A DNA stretch of 64,000 bases from an uncultured Christensenella sp. (GTDB lineage Bacteria; Bacillota; Clostridia; Christensenellales; Pumilibacteraceae), in assembly GCA_910585955.1 (NCBI GenBank), contig CAJUGC010000004.1, forward strand, positions 95,191-159,190, given 5' to 3'. Each line of letters starts with the position of its first letter. Position 1 is the first letter of the stretch. Below the pieces are notes generated by a model that was given only the letters and a program-made list of their open reading frames with translations, was not told where the DNA came from and made no database searches. A program made the translations under genes and the position numbers. Below, one piece after another: positions 8,922 to 17,219 of this stretch.

Positions 8922-9632
8922 TCAAGACGCAAGCGAAGTCGTAGTTATGCCCAAAATATTGTTTATCCCCGTGAAAATCGTGTAAGCTATTTTTTCCCGA
9001 TACGAAGTGTCGAGAAGAAGCTTCTCGTCTTCGGGATTCGAGAGAAATCCGCACTCTATAAGAAGCGACGGCGTGCTCGAACACTGTAGTATATAGTAGT
9101 CTCCCTCATGCGCCGTGCGCGTACACGCTTCGAGATTTGTGTTGAGCGCGGCTTGCATTTTCTCCGCCATTGTCTTGCCCGTCTCGCTGCCCGGCGCATA
9201 AAATACCTGCGCGCCGCGAACATTCATGCGCGGATATTGATTTTGGTGAATACTGACGACGAGGTCGGCTTTTGCCTGTTCGATAATTTCCTTACGCGTC
9301 TGCATATCCTTCTGCTTCTTGTTCTTTGACGACAGTCCGTAAAGTCCGTCCGTGTTCTGTCGCGTCATGACGACTTTATAGCCGTTTTTTTGAAGCACGC
9401 GTTTGAGCTCGCGAGAGATCGCAAGATTTATGTCGCTCTCCTTCGTACCCGTATTAACGCCTTGCACTCCGCCGTCTATGCCGCCGTGACCCGCGTCTAT
9501 GACTATCGTCTTGCCGAGCGGATCGGCGGAAGAAGAAATCGACAGCGGAAAGATCAGCAGGCATAAACTCACTACGGTTATGACAACGAGGGCAATGGCA
9601 ACGAGAGTGTTTTTCTTTACGGAAAGAAACAT
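8922..9632 (-). CDS. cwlD: N-acetylmuramoyl-L-alanine amidase, CwlD-like
   Basis: Zinc amidase that cleaves the MurNAc-L-Ala bond of peptidoglycan; CwlD homologues help make spore-cortex muramic lactam. The start at 9632 is chosen for AAAGGAG and because upstream codons are intergenic repeat. The 236 residues begin with a membrane-anchor helix (LVAIALVVITVVSLCLLIF), followed by an Amidase_3 domain: IDAGHGGIDGG (zinc His), a Glu in KESDINLA, VSIHQNQ (zinc His) and the catalytic Glu in LIECGFLSN. It stands alone between a terminator and a composite repeat spacer. The subfamily call rests on size and single-domain layout and is supported by spoIIID in the window. Confidence 0.82.
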   Translation of the reverse strand: MFLSVKKNTLVAIALVVITVVSLCLLIFPLSISSSADPLGKTIVIDAGHGGIDGGVQGVNTGTKESDINLAISRELKRVLQKNGYKVVMTRQNTDGLYGLSSKNKKQKDMQTRKEIIEQAKADLVVSIHQNQYPRMNVRGAQVFYAPGSETGKTMAEKMQAALNTNLEACTRTAHEGDYYILQCSSTPSLLIECGFLSNPEDEKLLLDTSYREKIAYTIFTGINNILGITTTSLAS

Positions 9633-9654
9633 AGAGGCTCCTTTTATGCGAATC

Positions 9655-10067
9655 GAACAATTCGCAGAATGTTTGCGCCTTTTTCGGAAAAGGCGCCCCA
9701 AAAACACAAGAGGAGGGGAATTTTCGACTATTCCCCTCCTTCTTGACTACCACCCCTTTAAACGATTCAGGGCTTCGCCCTAAAAACCCTTTTTAAAGGT
9801 TTGGGATTGATAAAGAAGTGACAACAGTCTTTTTTAAGAATACAATCCCCTCAGTCGCCTTCGGCGACAGCTCCCCCTACTACGGGGAGCCTTTCTTAAG
9901 GATAAGTATGTACGTCAGACGGCTTAGGCGCTCAATCACGCAAGAAGGCATAGTCGCGGGCAAGAGCAGGCAAACGGATTTTTGCGACGGGGAGTGTATT
10001 ACATCGTACATGACCCCGAGAAAAAATCCGTTTAACAAACTCTTGCACAATGAATATGCCTTCGAGT
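9655..10067 (+). repeat. Composite intergenic repeat A-B-C-D-E (copy 1)
   Basis: The whole spacer between the amidase and the M1 peptidase gene is repeat. Modules on the plus strand: A, GCGCC hairpin at 9675-9696; B, hairpin at 9710-9741 with loop TTTCGACT; C, AGGGC-TTC-GCCCT hairpin at 9769-9781 followed by the AACCCTTTTTAAAGG stretch; D, CAATCCCCTCAG to GGGGAGCC at 9843-9894; E, imperfect palindrome with ~39-base arms at 9960-10046. E ends about 20 bases before the stop codon of the M1 gene. Confidence 0.85.
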
Positions 10068-11546
10068 TTAATGCGCGAACATTTGGACTTTACCTTCTAT
10101 CCACGAATCGAAATACCCTTTAAGTTCGCGCGAAGCGGTCTTTTCAAAGCACGCGATGAGATTGTCGGGCTTTGCTATTTTAAGACGGTTTTCCGAGCAA
10201 TAGGTCTTGAGAGAACCGAAGAAGTTGTCGTCCCCTATCATGCGGCGAAGATTGTCGAACATAAGTTGCCCCTTTACATAGGTCATATAAGTATATTCCA
10301 TGGCGTTGGCATATTCGGCAAGCGTTCTGTCCATAGACGTATCCGCGCCCACTCCCGGCTTATAAAGCTCTATATACAGCAGGTACGACGTCATAGCGTC
10401 GGAAATCCTCTTTTCGAAATCGACCTCGTAATCGGGGCAAAGTTTGTAAAAGAGCGAAGTCGAGTATTCGGCAAGCGCCTCGTCGAGCCATGCGTAATCG
10501 ACTTCGTTGTTGCCCACAATTCCGTACCACCACTGGTGCGCCGTCTCGTGAATTATCGCGTCGATGTAAATCGATTCGTTGAGCTTATCGGAGATCATGA
10601 CGAAGTTCGGATACTCCATTCCGCCCTGAAGGAACGCCGTCTGAGCGACGGTAAAAGTCTCGTACGGATATTCGCCGAACTTATCGGAAAATGTCTTTAA
10701 AGCGTCTGCAGCGGCCTTAAGAGACTTGTCGGGATTCGTGTCCGCATAATAGCAGTACTTTACCGCCGTATTTCCCACCGTCGTTTCCTTACACTCGAAC
10801 TCGCCGAGAGTAGCCGCAAAATCGCGCACGGCCTTTGCCTCGGACGTAGCCGTCGTCACGTTTTCCGCGCTCGTCTCCGTAGCCGCGCCCGTACAAGCGA
10901 TCTTATATTTGGACGGATACTTGATCGTCACCGAATAATTTGCTATGTCCGTGTAGAACGGATCGCCGTTTGAATAGTAAGGGTCGGTACGATATGCGCC
11001 GTCCTCGTATACGCAAAGCACGGGATAAAATCCGCCGAGATTGACGGTTTTTCCCGAATAGCCGAGACGGTGACGCACATTTGCAAGCGTCGTCGTAAAG
11101 GCTATTTCAACCGTCGTTTTGCCGCCGGGAAGAATTTTATCGGGAAGAGAAACTACGAGAATATCGCTGTCGCTTCCGCCTATCTCGAATTTTGCGTCCT
11201 TATCCCCCGTTTTTACCGACGATACTTTCATATCGCCGTAGCTCTTGCCGTCGGGATAAGCGCTCGTTTCGTCCGTGCTCGCTATCGGAGAAAAGCGCGC
11301 GCCCTCGCGATATGCCGCGCCGTAGAGGTGGAACGCGAGATCTCCGTGCTCGATCTCGTCACGGTTTATGTAATCGAGACGCAAGCTGCCCGAAAGCGTA
11401 TGCGTAGCCTCGTCATACTCGGCTGTTATGGTATATGTCGACAGGTCTTTGGAGACGTCCTCCAAGCCGCCGTCACCGCACGCGGCAAACGCCGTCACAC
11501 ACAGGACGAGCGCAAGCAATGCGGCGATACGCTTAAAATATTTCAT
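10068..11546 (-). CDS. M1-family (gluzincin) metallopeptidase lipoprotein
   Basis: A 492-residue exported lipoprotein with signal peptide and lipobox (AFAAC, Cys near 22). The catalytic domain has HETAH at 333-337 and the third zinc ligand Glu at 356 in WLDEALAEY, the HExxH-18-E spacing of the M1 family. A beta-rich N-terminal part (about 35-240) precedes it; the C-terminal helical domain of full aminopeptidases is missing, as in many small bacterial M1-like lipoproteins. It probably trims peptides outside the membrane. GGAG precedes the ATG. It is flanked on both sides by composite repeats, so it is likely monocistronic. Confidence 0.85.
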   Translation of the reverse strand: MKYFKRIAALLALVLCVTAFAACGDGGLEDVSKDLSTYTITAEYDEATHTLSGSLRLDYINRDEIEHGDLAFHLYGAAYREGARFSPIASTDETSAYPDGKSYGDMKVSSVKTGDKDAKFEIGGSDSDILVVSLPDKILPGGKTTVEIAFTTTLANVRHRLGYSGKTVNLGGFYPVLCVYEDGAYRTDPYYSNGDPFYTDIANYSVTIKYPSKYKIACTGAATETSAENVTTATSEAKAVRDFAATLGEFECKETTVGNTAVKYCYYADTNPDKSLKAAADALKTFSDKFGEYPYETFTVAQTAFLQGGMEYPNFVMISDKLNESIYIDAIIHETAHQWWYGIVGNNEVDYAWLDEALAEYSTSLFYKLCPDYEVDFEKRISDAMTSYLLYIELYKPGVGADTSMDRTLAEYANAMEYTYMTYVKGQLMFDNLRRMIGDDNFFGSLKTYCSENRLKIAKPDNLIACFEKTASRELKGYFDSWIEGKVQMFAH

Positions 11547-11624
11547 GTGGTTAGCTCCTTTTATTGCTGTTTGTATATCTGTATGCGGAGCTTAAAATAT
11601 TTATGCTATTGCGCTTTTTGAGAA

Positions 11625-11993
11625 AAGGTGCGAAAAAAGAATTTTCGGGGCTTTTCAGATTAACAGTCCGGATTGCTTTGCTTGCGCTCGCAATGACGAA
11701 GGAAGAGGCGGTCGAATTTAGGGCTTGCCCTATGAACCCTTTTTAGAGGTTGTGGATTTCCATAGAAATAGACAACAGGCTTTTTTAGTAGTGCCGACAG
11801 CTTGCTGTCGGGTCTGACTACTCATCCGACACGGCAGCCGCACTTCGTGCTTCGTGCCGTGCCACCTTCCCCGGCAAGGGAAAGCTTTATTAAGGATAAC
11901 AATCCCCTCAGTTTGTTTAGCAAACAGCTCCCCTTGCTAAGGGGAGCCTTTTTCTAAGGTTTAAGTGCGGATACCAAACGGCTTAGATGCGAG
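11625..11993 (+). repeat. Stacked intergenic repeats (copy 2, diverged)
   Basis: An A-like remnant (11618-11660) is followed by a different repeat resembling the dispersed GCTTGCGCTCGCAATGACG type (about 11660-11702), a diverged C (11715-11750), a second class of element containing CCGACACGGC and CCACCTTCCCCGG (11790-11890), a complete D (11900-11953), and only the left part of E (AACGGCTTAGATGCGAG, 11976-11992), which touches the stop codon of the topoisomerase A gene. No gene is seen here. Confidence 0.75.
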
Positions 11994-14435
11994 TTACTTT
12001 AGGTTGGAGACTTTGTCGTTGTAGATAAGCCCGCCGGAGACAAGCATTTTGCCTTTCAAAAGCGCTTTTCCGCAGTGAGTACGGTTTTCTATGGGGAAGT
12101 TTTCGGTGGAGAACGCAGTCATATAGCCGTCTTCCATGACGAGCACAACCTTATAAGGAAGCGTGACGTAGGACGCGAACACGAGTTCCCCGCCGTTTTT
12201 TCCGAAGTCTATGATCTTTACGCCCTTACGATAGCGGCTCATTATGTCGAGCTGAGCGACGAGCACTCGCTTTGTAAAGCTCCTGTTTGTGAGCAGGGCT
12301 ATTTCGCCGTCGCCGTTTACCTGACCTATAAACACGCACTTATCGCCGTCGGCGAGCTGTATGCCCTTGACGCCGCCCGCCACTCTGCCCTGAAGCGGAA
12401 TGTCGCTCATATCTGCGTTTAGGCACATACCGCTCTTTGTGACGAACATGAGCGTGCAATCGTGTCTTTCCGGCTCGACTGCGAGCACTTCGTCCCCCTC
12501 GCGGATCTTGACCGCCTGGAACGACGACTTGACTACGCCGTACTCGCTCCATGCCGAGCGTTTCACCATGCCGTCGCGCGTATAGAATAAGAGATTCCCT
12601 TTCGGCAACGTGTCCATAAGCGGCACGGCGTAAACGATTTTTTCTCCCTTTATCGCATCCTTTACGACTTTGCCGACGGGAGCGCCCTTTTCGCGCCACT
12701 TGCCGTCGGGCAGACTGTCCACATCGAGCTTATAACAGTTTCCGAGATTCGTGAAACAGTAGAGCGTTTCGTCGCTCTTCGTCTTGACGATTATCGGACA
12801 GATCTCGCTTCCCGTAGACGAGTCTGTAAAATCCTTGGTAGCCATAGAGAAATTACGCACGAGCATTTTCTTTATATTCCCGAGAGAGTTTACGCAGACC
12901 ACATAATTTTCCACAGGCTTTTCGTCGTCCTCGCTCGGCACGGTATAGTCGTCTACGGACTTTAAGATAGTCGTCTTGCGGTTTTCCTTGTACGCCTTGC
13001 GTATTTGCAAAAGCTCGGACTTGACAAGCTCCATCTGGAGTTTTTTAGACGCGACGATGGCGCTGAGTTTCTGTATAAGCGCCTTGACCTCGGCAAGCTC
13101 CTTTTCGAGCTTGTACACCTCGAGATGAGTAAGACGCGCGAGCCGCAAGTCGAGTATGGCTTGAGCTTGGCGCTCGGAAAGTTCGAAGCGGCGGCGCAAG
13201 TTCTCCCTCGCCTCGGAAGTGGACTGACTGTTTTTGATTATCTTAATGACTTCGTCGATATTCTTAACGGCAATGACAAGTCCTTCGAGTATGTGCTCTC
13301 GCTCCTTTGCCGCGTCGAGTTCGTAACGGGTTCGGCGAAGTATGACGTCGCGTTGGTAGTTGACATAGTATGCGATTATATCCAAAAGTCCCATTTGCTG
13401 GGGCTTGCCGTCGGCGATAGCAACCATGTTTATGCCGTAGGAAATCGACAGATTCGTATGCTTGAACAGCAGTTCGATTATCGGCTTGGGATCGCAGTCC
13501 TTTTTAATCTTTATGACGGCGCGCATACCGTTTCTGTCCGACTCGTCGGTTATTTCGGCTATGCCCGAAAGCACTCCCTTCTTGTCCTCGCGAACTTTGA
13601 GTATGCTCTCGAGAAGCGAAGATTTATTTACTCCGAAAGGAAGCTCGTCTATGACTATGAGCCGCTTTTCGTTTTCTCCTCGCTCTATATGAAGGCGCGA
13701 GCGTATCATTATTTTGCCCTTGCCCGTTTCGTATGCCTTTTCAAGCTCGTTCGGTATTATATAACCGCCGCTCGGGAAATCGGGACCTTTTATTATCTTC
13801 ATCATGTCGGCGAGCTTTATGCGCGTATTGTCGATGTATGCGATAACGCCGTCGATACTCTCCATGAGGTTATGCGGCGGAATATTGGTCGCAAGTCCGA
13901 CGGCTATGCCCGTAGCTCCGTTTACGAGAAGATTGGGAAAACGTCCGGGAAGCATATCGGGTTCCATGCGCGTATCGTCGAAGTTGCACGACCAACGCAC
14001 GGTGTTCTTTTCGAGATCGCGCAGAAGTTCCAAGGCAAGCGGGGTCATTCTGACCTCAGTATAACGCATTGCCGCCGCGCCGTCGCCGTCGATCGAACCG
14101 AAGTTTCCGTGACCGTCCACAAGGCAAGCCCCCATTGAAAAAGGCTGAGCCATGCGCACCATTGCGTAATATATGGAACTGTCGCCGTGCGGATGATATT
14201 TACCGAGACAATCGCCGACTACGCGCGCGGACTTTCTGTACGGCTTGTCGGGAGTTATGCCTAGCTCATGCATCGTATAGAGTATGCGTCGCTGAACGGG
14301 CTTAAGTCCGTCCTCTACTCGCGGCAAAGCTCTGTCGAGAATGACGTGTTCCGAGTAAGGGATCATGGAATCGTGCATGACGTCTTCCATGGTCTTTACG
14401 ATTATCTTTTGAGCGGTGGTTTCTTTTTCTTCCAT
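11994..14435 (-). CDS. parC: Type IIA DNA topoisomerase subunit A, topoisomerase IV-like
   Basis: Breakage-reunion subunit that partners the B subunit encoded upstream. The start at 14435 (MEEKETTAQ) has GAGGAG upstream and gives 813 residues; the open frame before it is repeat DNA. Visible motifs are RALPRVEDGLKPVQRR, KSARVVGD, KYHPHGDSS, GNFGSIDGD and AMRYTE with the catalytic Tyr. The C-terminal beta-pinwheel has repeated blades but no GyrA box (QRRGGKG-like), and LNISYG-type and CDPKPIIELLFKHTNL segments resemble clostridial topoisomerase IV. I therefore favour ParC over GyrA, but a gyrase assignment is not excluded. Confidence 0.8.
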   Translation of the reverse strand: MEEKETTAQKIIVKTMEDVMHDSMIPYSEHVILDRALPRVEDGLKPVQRRILYTMHELGITPDKPYRKSARVVGDCLGKYHPHGDSSIYYAMVRMAQPFSMGACLVDGHGNFGSIDGDGAAAMRYTEVRMTPLALELLRDLEKNTVRWSCNFDDTRMEPDMLPGRFPNLLVNGATGIAVGLATNIPPHNLMESIDGVIAYIDNTRIKLADMMKIIKGPDFPSGGYIIPNELEKAYETGKGKIMIRSRLHIERGENEKRLIVIDELPFGVNKSSLLESILKVREDKKGVLSGIAEITDESDRNGMRAVIKIKKDCDPKPIIELLFKHTNLSISYGINMVAIADGKPQQMGLLDIIAYYVNYQRDVILRRTRYELDAAKEREHILEGLVIAVKNIDEVIKIIKNSQSTSEARENLRRRFELSERQAQAILDLRLARLTHLEVYKLEKELAEVKALIQKLSAIVASKKLQMELVKSELLQIRKAYKENRKTTILKSVDDYTVPSEDDEKPVENYVVCVNSLGNIKKMLVRNFSMATKDFTDSSTGSEICPIIVKTKSDETLYCFTNLGNCYKLDVDSLPDGKWREKGAPVGKVVKDAIKGEKIVYAVPLMDTLPKGNLLFYTRDGMVKRSAWSEYGVVKSSFQAVKIREGDEVLAVEPERHDCTLMFVTKSGMCLNADMSDIPLQGRVAGGVKGIQLADGDKCVFIGQVNGDGEIALLTNRSFTKRVLVAQLDIMSRYRKGVKIIDFGKNGGELVFASYVTLPYKVVLVMEDGYMTAFSTENFPIENRTHCGKALLKGKMLVSGGLIYNDKVSNLK

Positions 14436-14447
14436 AAACGGTCTCCT

Positions 14448-14954
14448 CTTCTTTTTTAACGAAAAAAGTAAGCAAAAACGAATTTGTTTGCGCCTTTCGG
14501 AAAGGTGCAGGAAAAGATTTTTTTGCCGAGGGGCAAGAACTTGTTTTTCGCGAAAGAAATGTTTCGCACATTGTTTGCGCCTTTTTCGGAAAGGTGCGCC
14601 GAAAAAATATTTTTCGCGCAAATGAAGCTTTGCGCACATTGTTTGCGCCTTTTTTGGAAAAGGCGCCCCAAAAACACAAGATGAGGGGAATTTTCGACTA
14701 TTCCCCTCCTTCTTGACTACCACCCCTTTAAACGATTCAGGGCTTCGCCCTAAAAACCCTTTTTAAAGGTTTGGAATTAGAATAGAAGAAGTAACAGTCT
14801 TTTTAAGAATAACAATCCCCTCAGTCACTCGTTCCTCGTGACAGCTCCCCCTACTACGGGGAGCCTTTTTTAAGGATTAAGTACGGACACCTTAACGGCT
14901 TAGATGCGAGTTAGGCGGGTGTCTACCGACGAGTTACAAGTCAGATATAAGCCC
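14448..14954 (+). repeat. Composite intergenic repeat A-A-A-B-C-D-E (copy 3)
   Basis: Three A hairpins (about 14487-14512, 14571-14600, 14640-14666), B at 14681-14710, C at 14715-14800, D at 14813-14870 and a short E without the GTAC core at 14892-14957. The first ~45 bases, next to the parC ribosome binding site, match the sequence next to purD (40404-40447) with two mismatches, so the element reaches the Shine-Dalgarno. At the other end E touches the parE stop codon. Confidence 0.85.
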
Positions 14955-16913
14955 TCAGGACTGTTGTTTGAAGGTGTCTTCGCGGTTGAAGTTTGCGTGT
15001 TCGACGATGTAGGTTTTGCGGAGTTCGACCATATCGCCCATAAGAGTGGAAACGAGCATTTCGGCTTCGGCGGCGTCCTCGATAGTGACCTGCACAAGCG
15101 TACGTTTTTCGGGGTTCATAGTAGTTTCCCAAAGCTGTTCGGCGTTCATTTCCCCGAGTCCCTTATAGCGTTGCACCTCGGCGCCTCTTCCGTACTTGGG
15201 CTTAATCTTTTCAAGCTCGGCGTCGTCGTAGACATACTCCGCCTTATCCTTTTTCGCTATGCGGTAAAGCGGCGGAAGCCCTATATAGACGTGACCTTCC
15301 TTGATGAGATCTTTCATATATCTGAAGAAGAACGTGAGAAGGATCGCGCGGATATGCGCTCCGTCCTGGTCCGCGTCGGAAAGAATGATGACTTTATGAT
15401 AGTTGAGATTGTCGACGTTGAAGTCCTCGCCTATCCCGCTGCCGAGCGCGGAAATAATCGTACGGATCTCCTCGTTTGCAAGCACCTGGTCGATACGTTT
15501 TTTCTCGGCGTTTAAGGGCTTGCCTCTGAGCGGCAAAATCGCTTGAAAGGAACGGTTTCTCGCCTGCTTTGCCGTGCCGCCCGCCGAGTCGCCCTCGACT
15601 ATGAAAAGCTCGTTTTTCTCGGGCTTTTTGCCGCTGCAACTCGAGAGCTTGCCGACGAGATTGAAATTTTCGATACTGTTTTTGGCGCGGGTTATCTCCT
15701 TTTCCTTGCGCGCGGCTTCGCGAACCTTTGCCGCAAGCAGCGCTTTTTTGAGAATAGCATCGGTTATGTCCTTATTCTCGGGTCGAGAGAGAAGCGCTCC
15801 GAGTTCCGCGCTTGTTATAGCGTCTATGGCTATGCGGGCTTCGGGATTTCCGAGCTTTGTCTTGGTCTGACCCTCAAACTGAATGTTCTGCATTTGCACG
15901 GACATTACAGCCGTAAGTCCCTCGCGGAAATCGTCGCCGAGCAGGTTGTCGTCCTTGTCCTTGAGCATACCCGTCTTGCGCGCAAGATCGTTCATAACTT
16001 TCGTGAGTGCGGATTTGAAACCCGTTTCGTGCGTGCCGCCCTCCGTCGTCGGAATATTGTTGACGTAGGAGAAAATGCTTTCCGTATACGCGTCCGTATA
16101 CTGAAGCGCAAGTTCCATGGAAATGTTGTCTTTACTGCCCGAAATGACTATCGGTTCGGGAAAGAGCGGATTTTTGGTCTCGTTAAGATACTTTACGAAG
16201 TCTATGAGTCCGCCCTCATAGCAATATTCGCGGGTAAGATAGCCGTTGCCGTGAGGGACGCGCTCGTCCGTCAGAATTATGCGCGCGCCCTTATTGAGGA
16301 ACGCAAGCTCCTTAAGACGACGGGAAATGACTTCTATATTGAAATTGACGGTTTCGAAAATACGCTTGTCCGGCTTGAAACGCACGAACGAGCCGTGCTT
16401 GTCCGTCTTTTCGCCTGTGTCGATAAGGTGATATTTGACAAGTCCGCCCTTTACGTCGCCGCCCTCTTCGAGAGCCTTCGACTCGAATTCCATTCGATAT
16501 GTCGTACCGTTTTTGTACACTTCGACGGTAAGCCATTCCGACAATGCGTTCGTGACCGACGCGCCTACGCCGTGAAGTCCGCCCGAATGTGCGTAGTTCT
16601 CGTTGTTGAACTTTCCGCCTGCGTGCAGCTGCGTAAAGACAACCTCTACGCCCGACACTCCGAGTTGAGGATGCACGTCTACGGGTATACCTCTGCCGTC
16701 GTCCTCCACGGAAGCGGAACCGTCCGCATAAACCGTAACATATATCGTCTTACCGAAGCCGTTTGCAATCTCGTCCATTGAGTTGTCGACTATTTCCCAA
16801 AGTATATGGTGAAGTCCCTTCACGCCGGTCGTGCCGATGTACATACCGGGTCTTAAACGTACGGCGTCGAGCCCCTCGAGAACCTTTATATTGGAAGCGC
16901 TGTAATTATGCAT
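14955..16913 (-). CDS. parE: Type IIA DNA topoisomerase subunit B, topoisomerase IV-like
   Basis: ATPase subunit of the same enzyme. The ATG at 16913 is preferred to the one 33 bases upstream because AGGAG sits ahead of it; this gives 652 residues. It has the GHKL ATP site (EIVDNSMDE, DDGRGIPVD, GGLHGVGASVTNA), the transducer Lys in QTKTKLG, and a Toprim domain with EGDSAGG, PLRGKPLN and SDADQDGAHI, then QRYKGLGEMN. The Gln in DADQDG is, from memory, more typical of clostridial ParE-type proteins than of GyrB. The stop TGA is followed directly by the E repeat. It lies 40 kb from dnaA, unlike the usual gyrB position. Confidence 0.82.
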   Translation of the reverse strand: MHNYSASNIKVLEGLDAVRLRPGMYIGTTGVKGLHHILWEIVDNSMDEIANGFGKTIYVTVYADGSASVEDDGRGIPVDVHPQLGVSGVEVVFTQLHAGGKFNNENYAHSGGLHGVGASVTNALSEWLTVEVYKNGTTYRMEFESKALEEGGDVKGGLVKYHLIDTGEKTDKHGSFVRFKPDKRIFETVNFNIEVISRRLKELAFLNKGARIILTDERVPHGNGYLTREYCYEGGLIDFVKYLNETKNPLFPEPIVISGSKDNISMELALQYTDAYTESIFSYVNNIPTTEGGTHETGFKSALTKVMNDLARKTGMLKDKDDNLLGDDFREGLTAVMSVQMQNIQFEGQTKTKLGNPEARIAIDAITSAELGALLSRPENKDITDAILKKALLAAKVREAARKEKEITRAKNSIENFNLVGKLSSCSGKKPEKNELFIVEGDSAGGTAKQARNRSFQAILPLRGKPLNAEKKRIDQVLANEEIRTIISALGSGIGEDFNVDNLNYHKVIILSDADQDGAHIRAILLTFFFRYMKDLIKEGHVYIGLPPLYRIAKKDKAEYVYDDAELEKIKPKYGRGAEVQRYKGLGEMNAEQLWETTMNPEKRTLVQVTIEDAAEAEMLVSTLMGDMVELRKTYIVEHANFNREDTFKQQS

Positions 16914-17024
16914 ATCCTCTCTCCTAAACTCGTCCTTGCCATTCATTCGGCTATTAAAGCGAAAAAGCGATTTTCTTTTAACCGATCGGGGATCTTAACC
17001 CCGCGAGCAATTTTTCTCGCTCTC

Positions 17025-17053
17025 ATTGTAGCACATTTTGTCGTTTAAGACAA
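17025..17053 (-). promoter_or_regulatory. SigA promoter of parE with structured leader
   Basis: TTGTCT, 17-base spacer, TACAAT, with TG one base before the -10. The leader of about 100 bases can form GCGAG/CTCGC and GGGG/CCCC hairpins (about 16990-17015). No known riboswitch class is recognised. Confidence 0.6.
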
Positions 17054-17073
17054 CCGTTTTAATAGATATTTAT

Positions 17074-17105
17074 GCAAAAAATTTCTCCGTTTTCACGGAG
17101 AAATT
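17074..17105 (-). terminator. Intrinsic terminator after the alpha/beta hydrolase gene
   Basis: Perfect 10-bp stem AATTTCTCCG/CGGAGAAATT around a six-base loop; on the minus strand it is followed by TTTTTTGC. It ends transcripts coming from 17201 upward. Confidence 0.75.
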
Positions 17106-17185
17106 GCGAGAATGAATTGCATATAAATATTTATACAAAAATATGAATAAATATTTGAAAGAAATTTGAAGAATAATTTGAAATT

Positions 17186-17219
17186 AAGGCTCCCCTTGAC
17201 TCAAAGGGAGCCTTTTTTT
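17186..17219 (+). repeat. Half D-element hairpin overlapping a gene end
   Basis: AAGGCTCCC ... GGGAGCCTT with T on both sides, the right half of the dispersed D repeat. It overlaps the last codons and stop of the hydrolase gene (17201) and could act as a bidirectional terminator. Confidence 0.75.

Noticed and set aside
9843..9894. D elements as terminators of the neighbouring minus-strand genes
   Set aside because: The T-tract follows the hairpin on the plus strand, the wrong side for minus-strand transcripts; only the 17186 copy has T on both sides.
14436..14723. 96-codon extension of the topoisomerase A frame upstream of its ATG
   Set aside because: The extension is made of intergenic A and B repeats and recurs in other spacers; a good Shine-Dalgarno supports the internal ATG. 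The same applies to extensions before purD, purM and cwlD.
16914..17020. Known riboswitch in the parE leader
   Set aside because: Two short hairpins exist, but none of the conserved cores I know are present.
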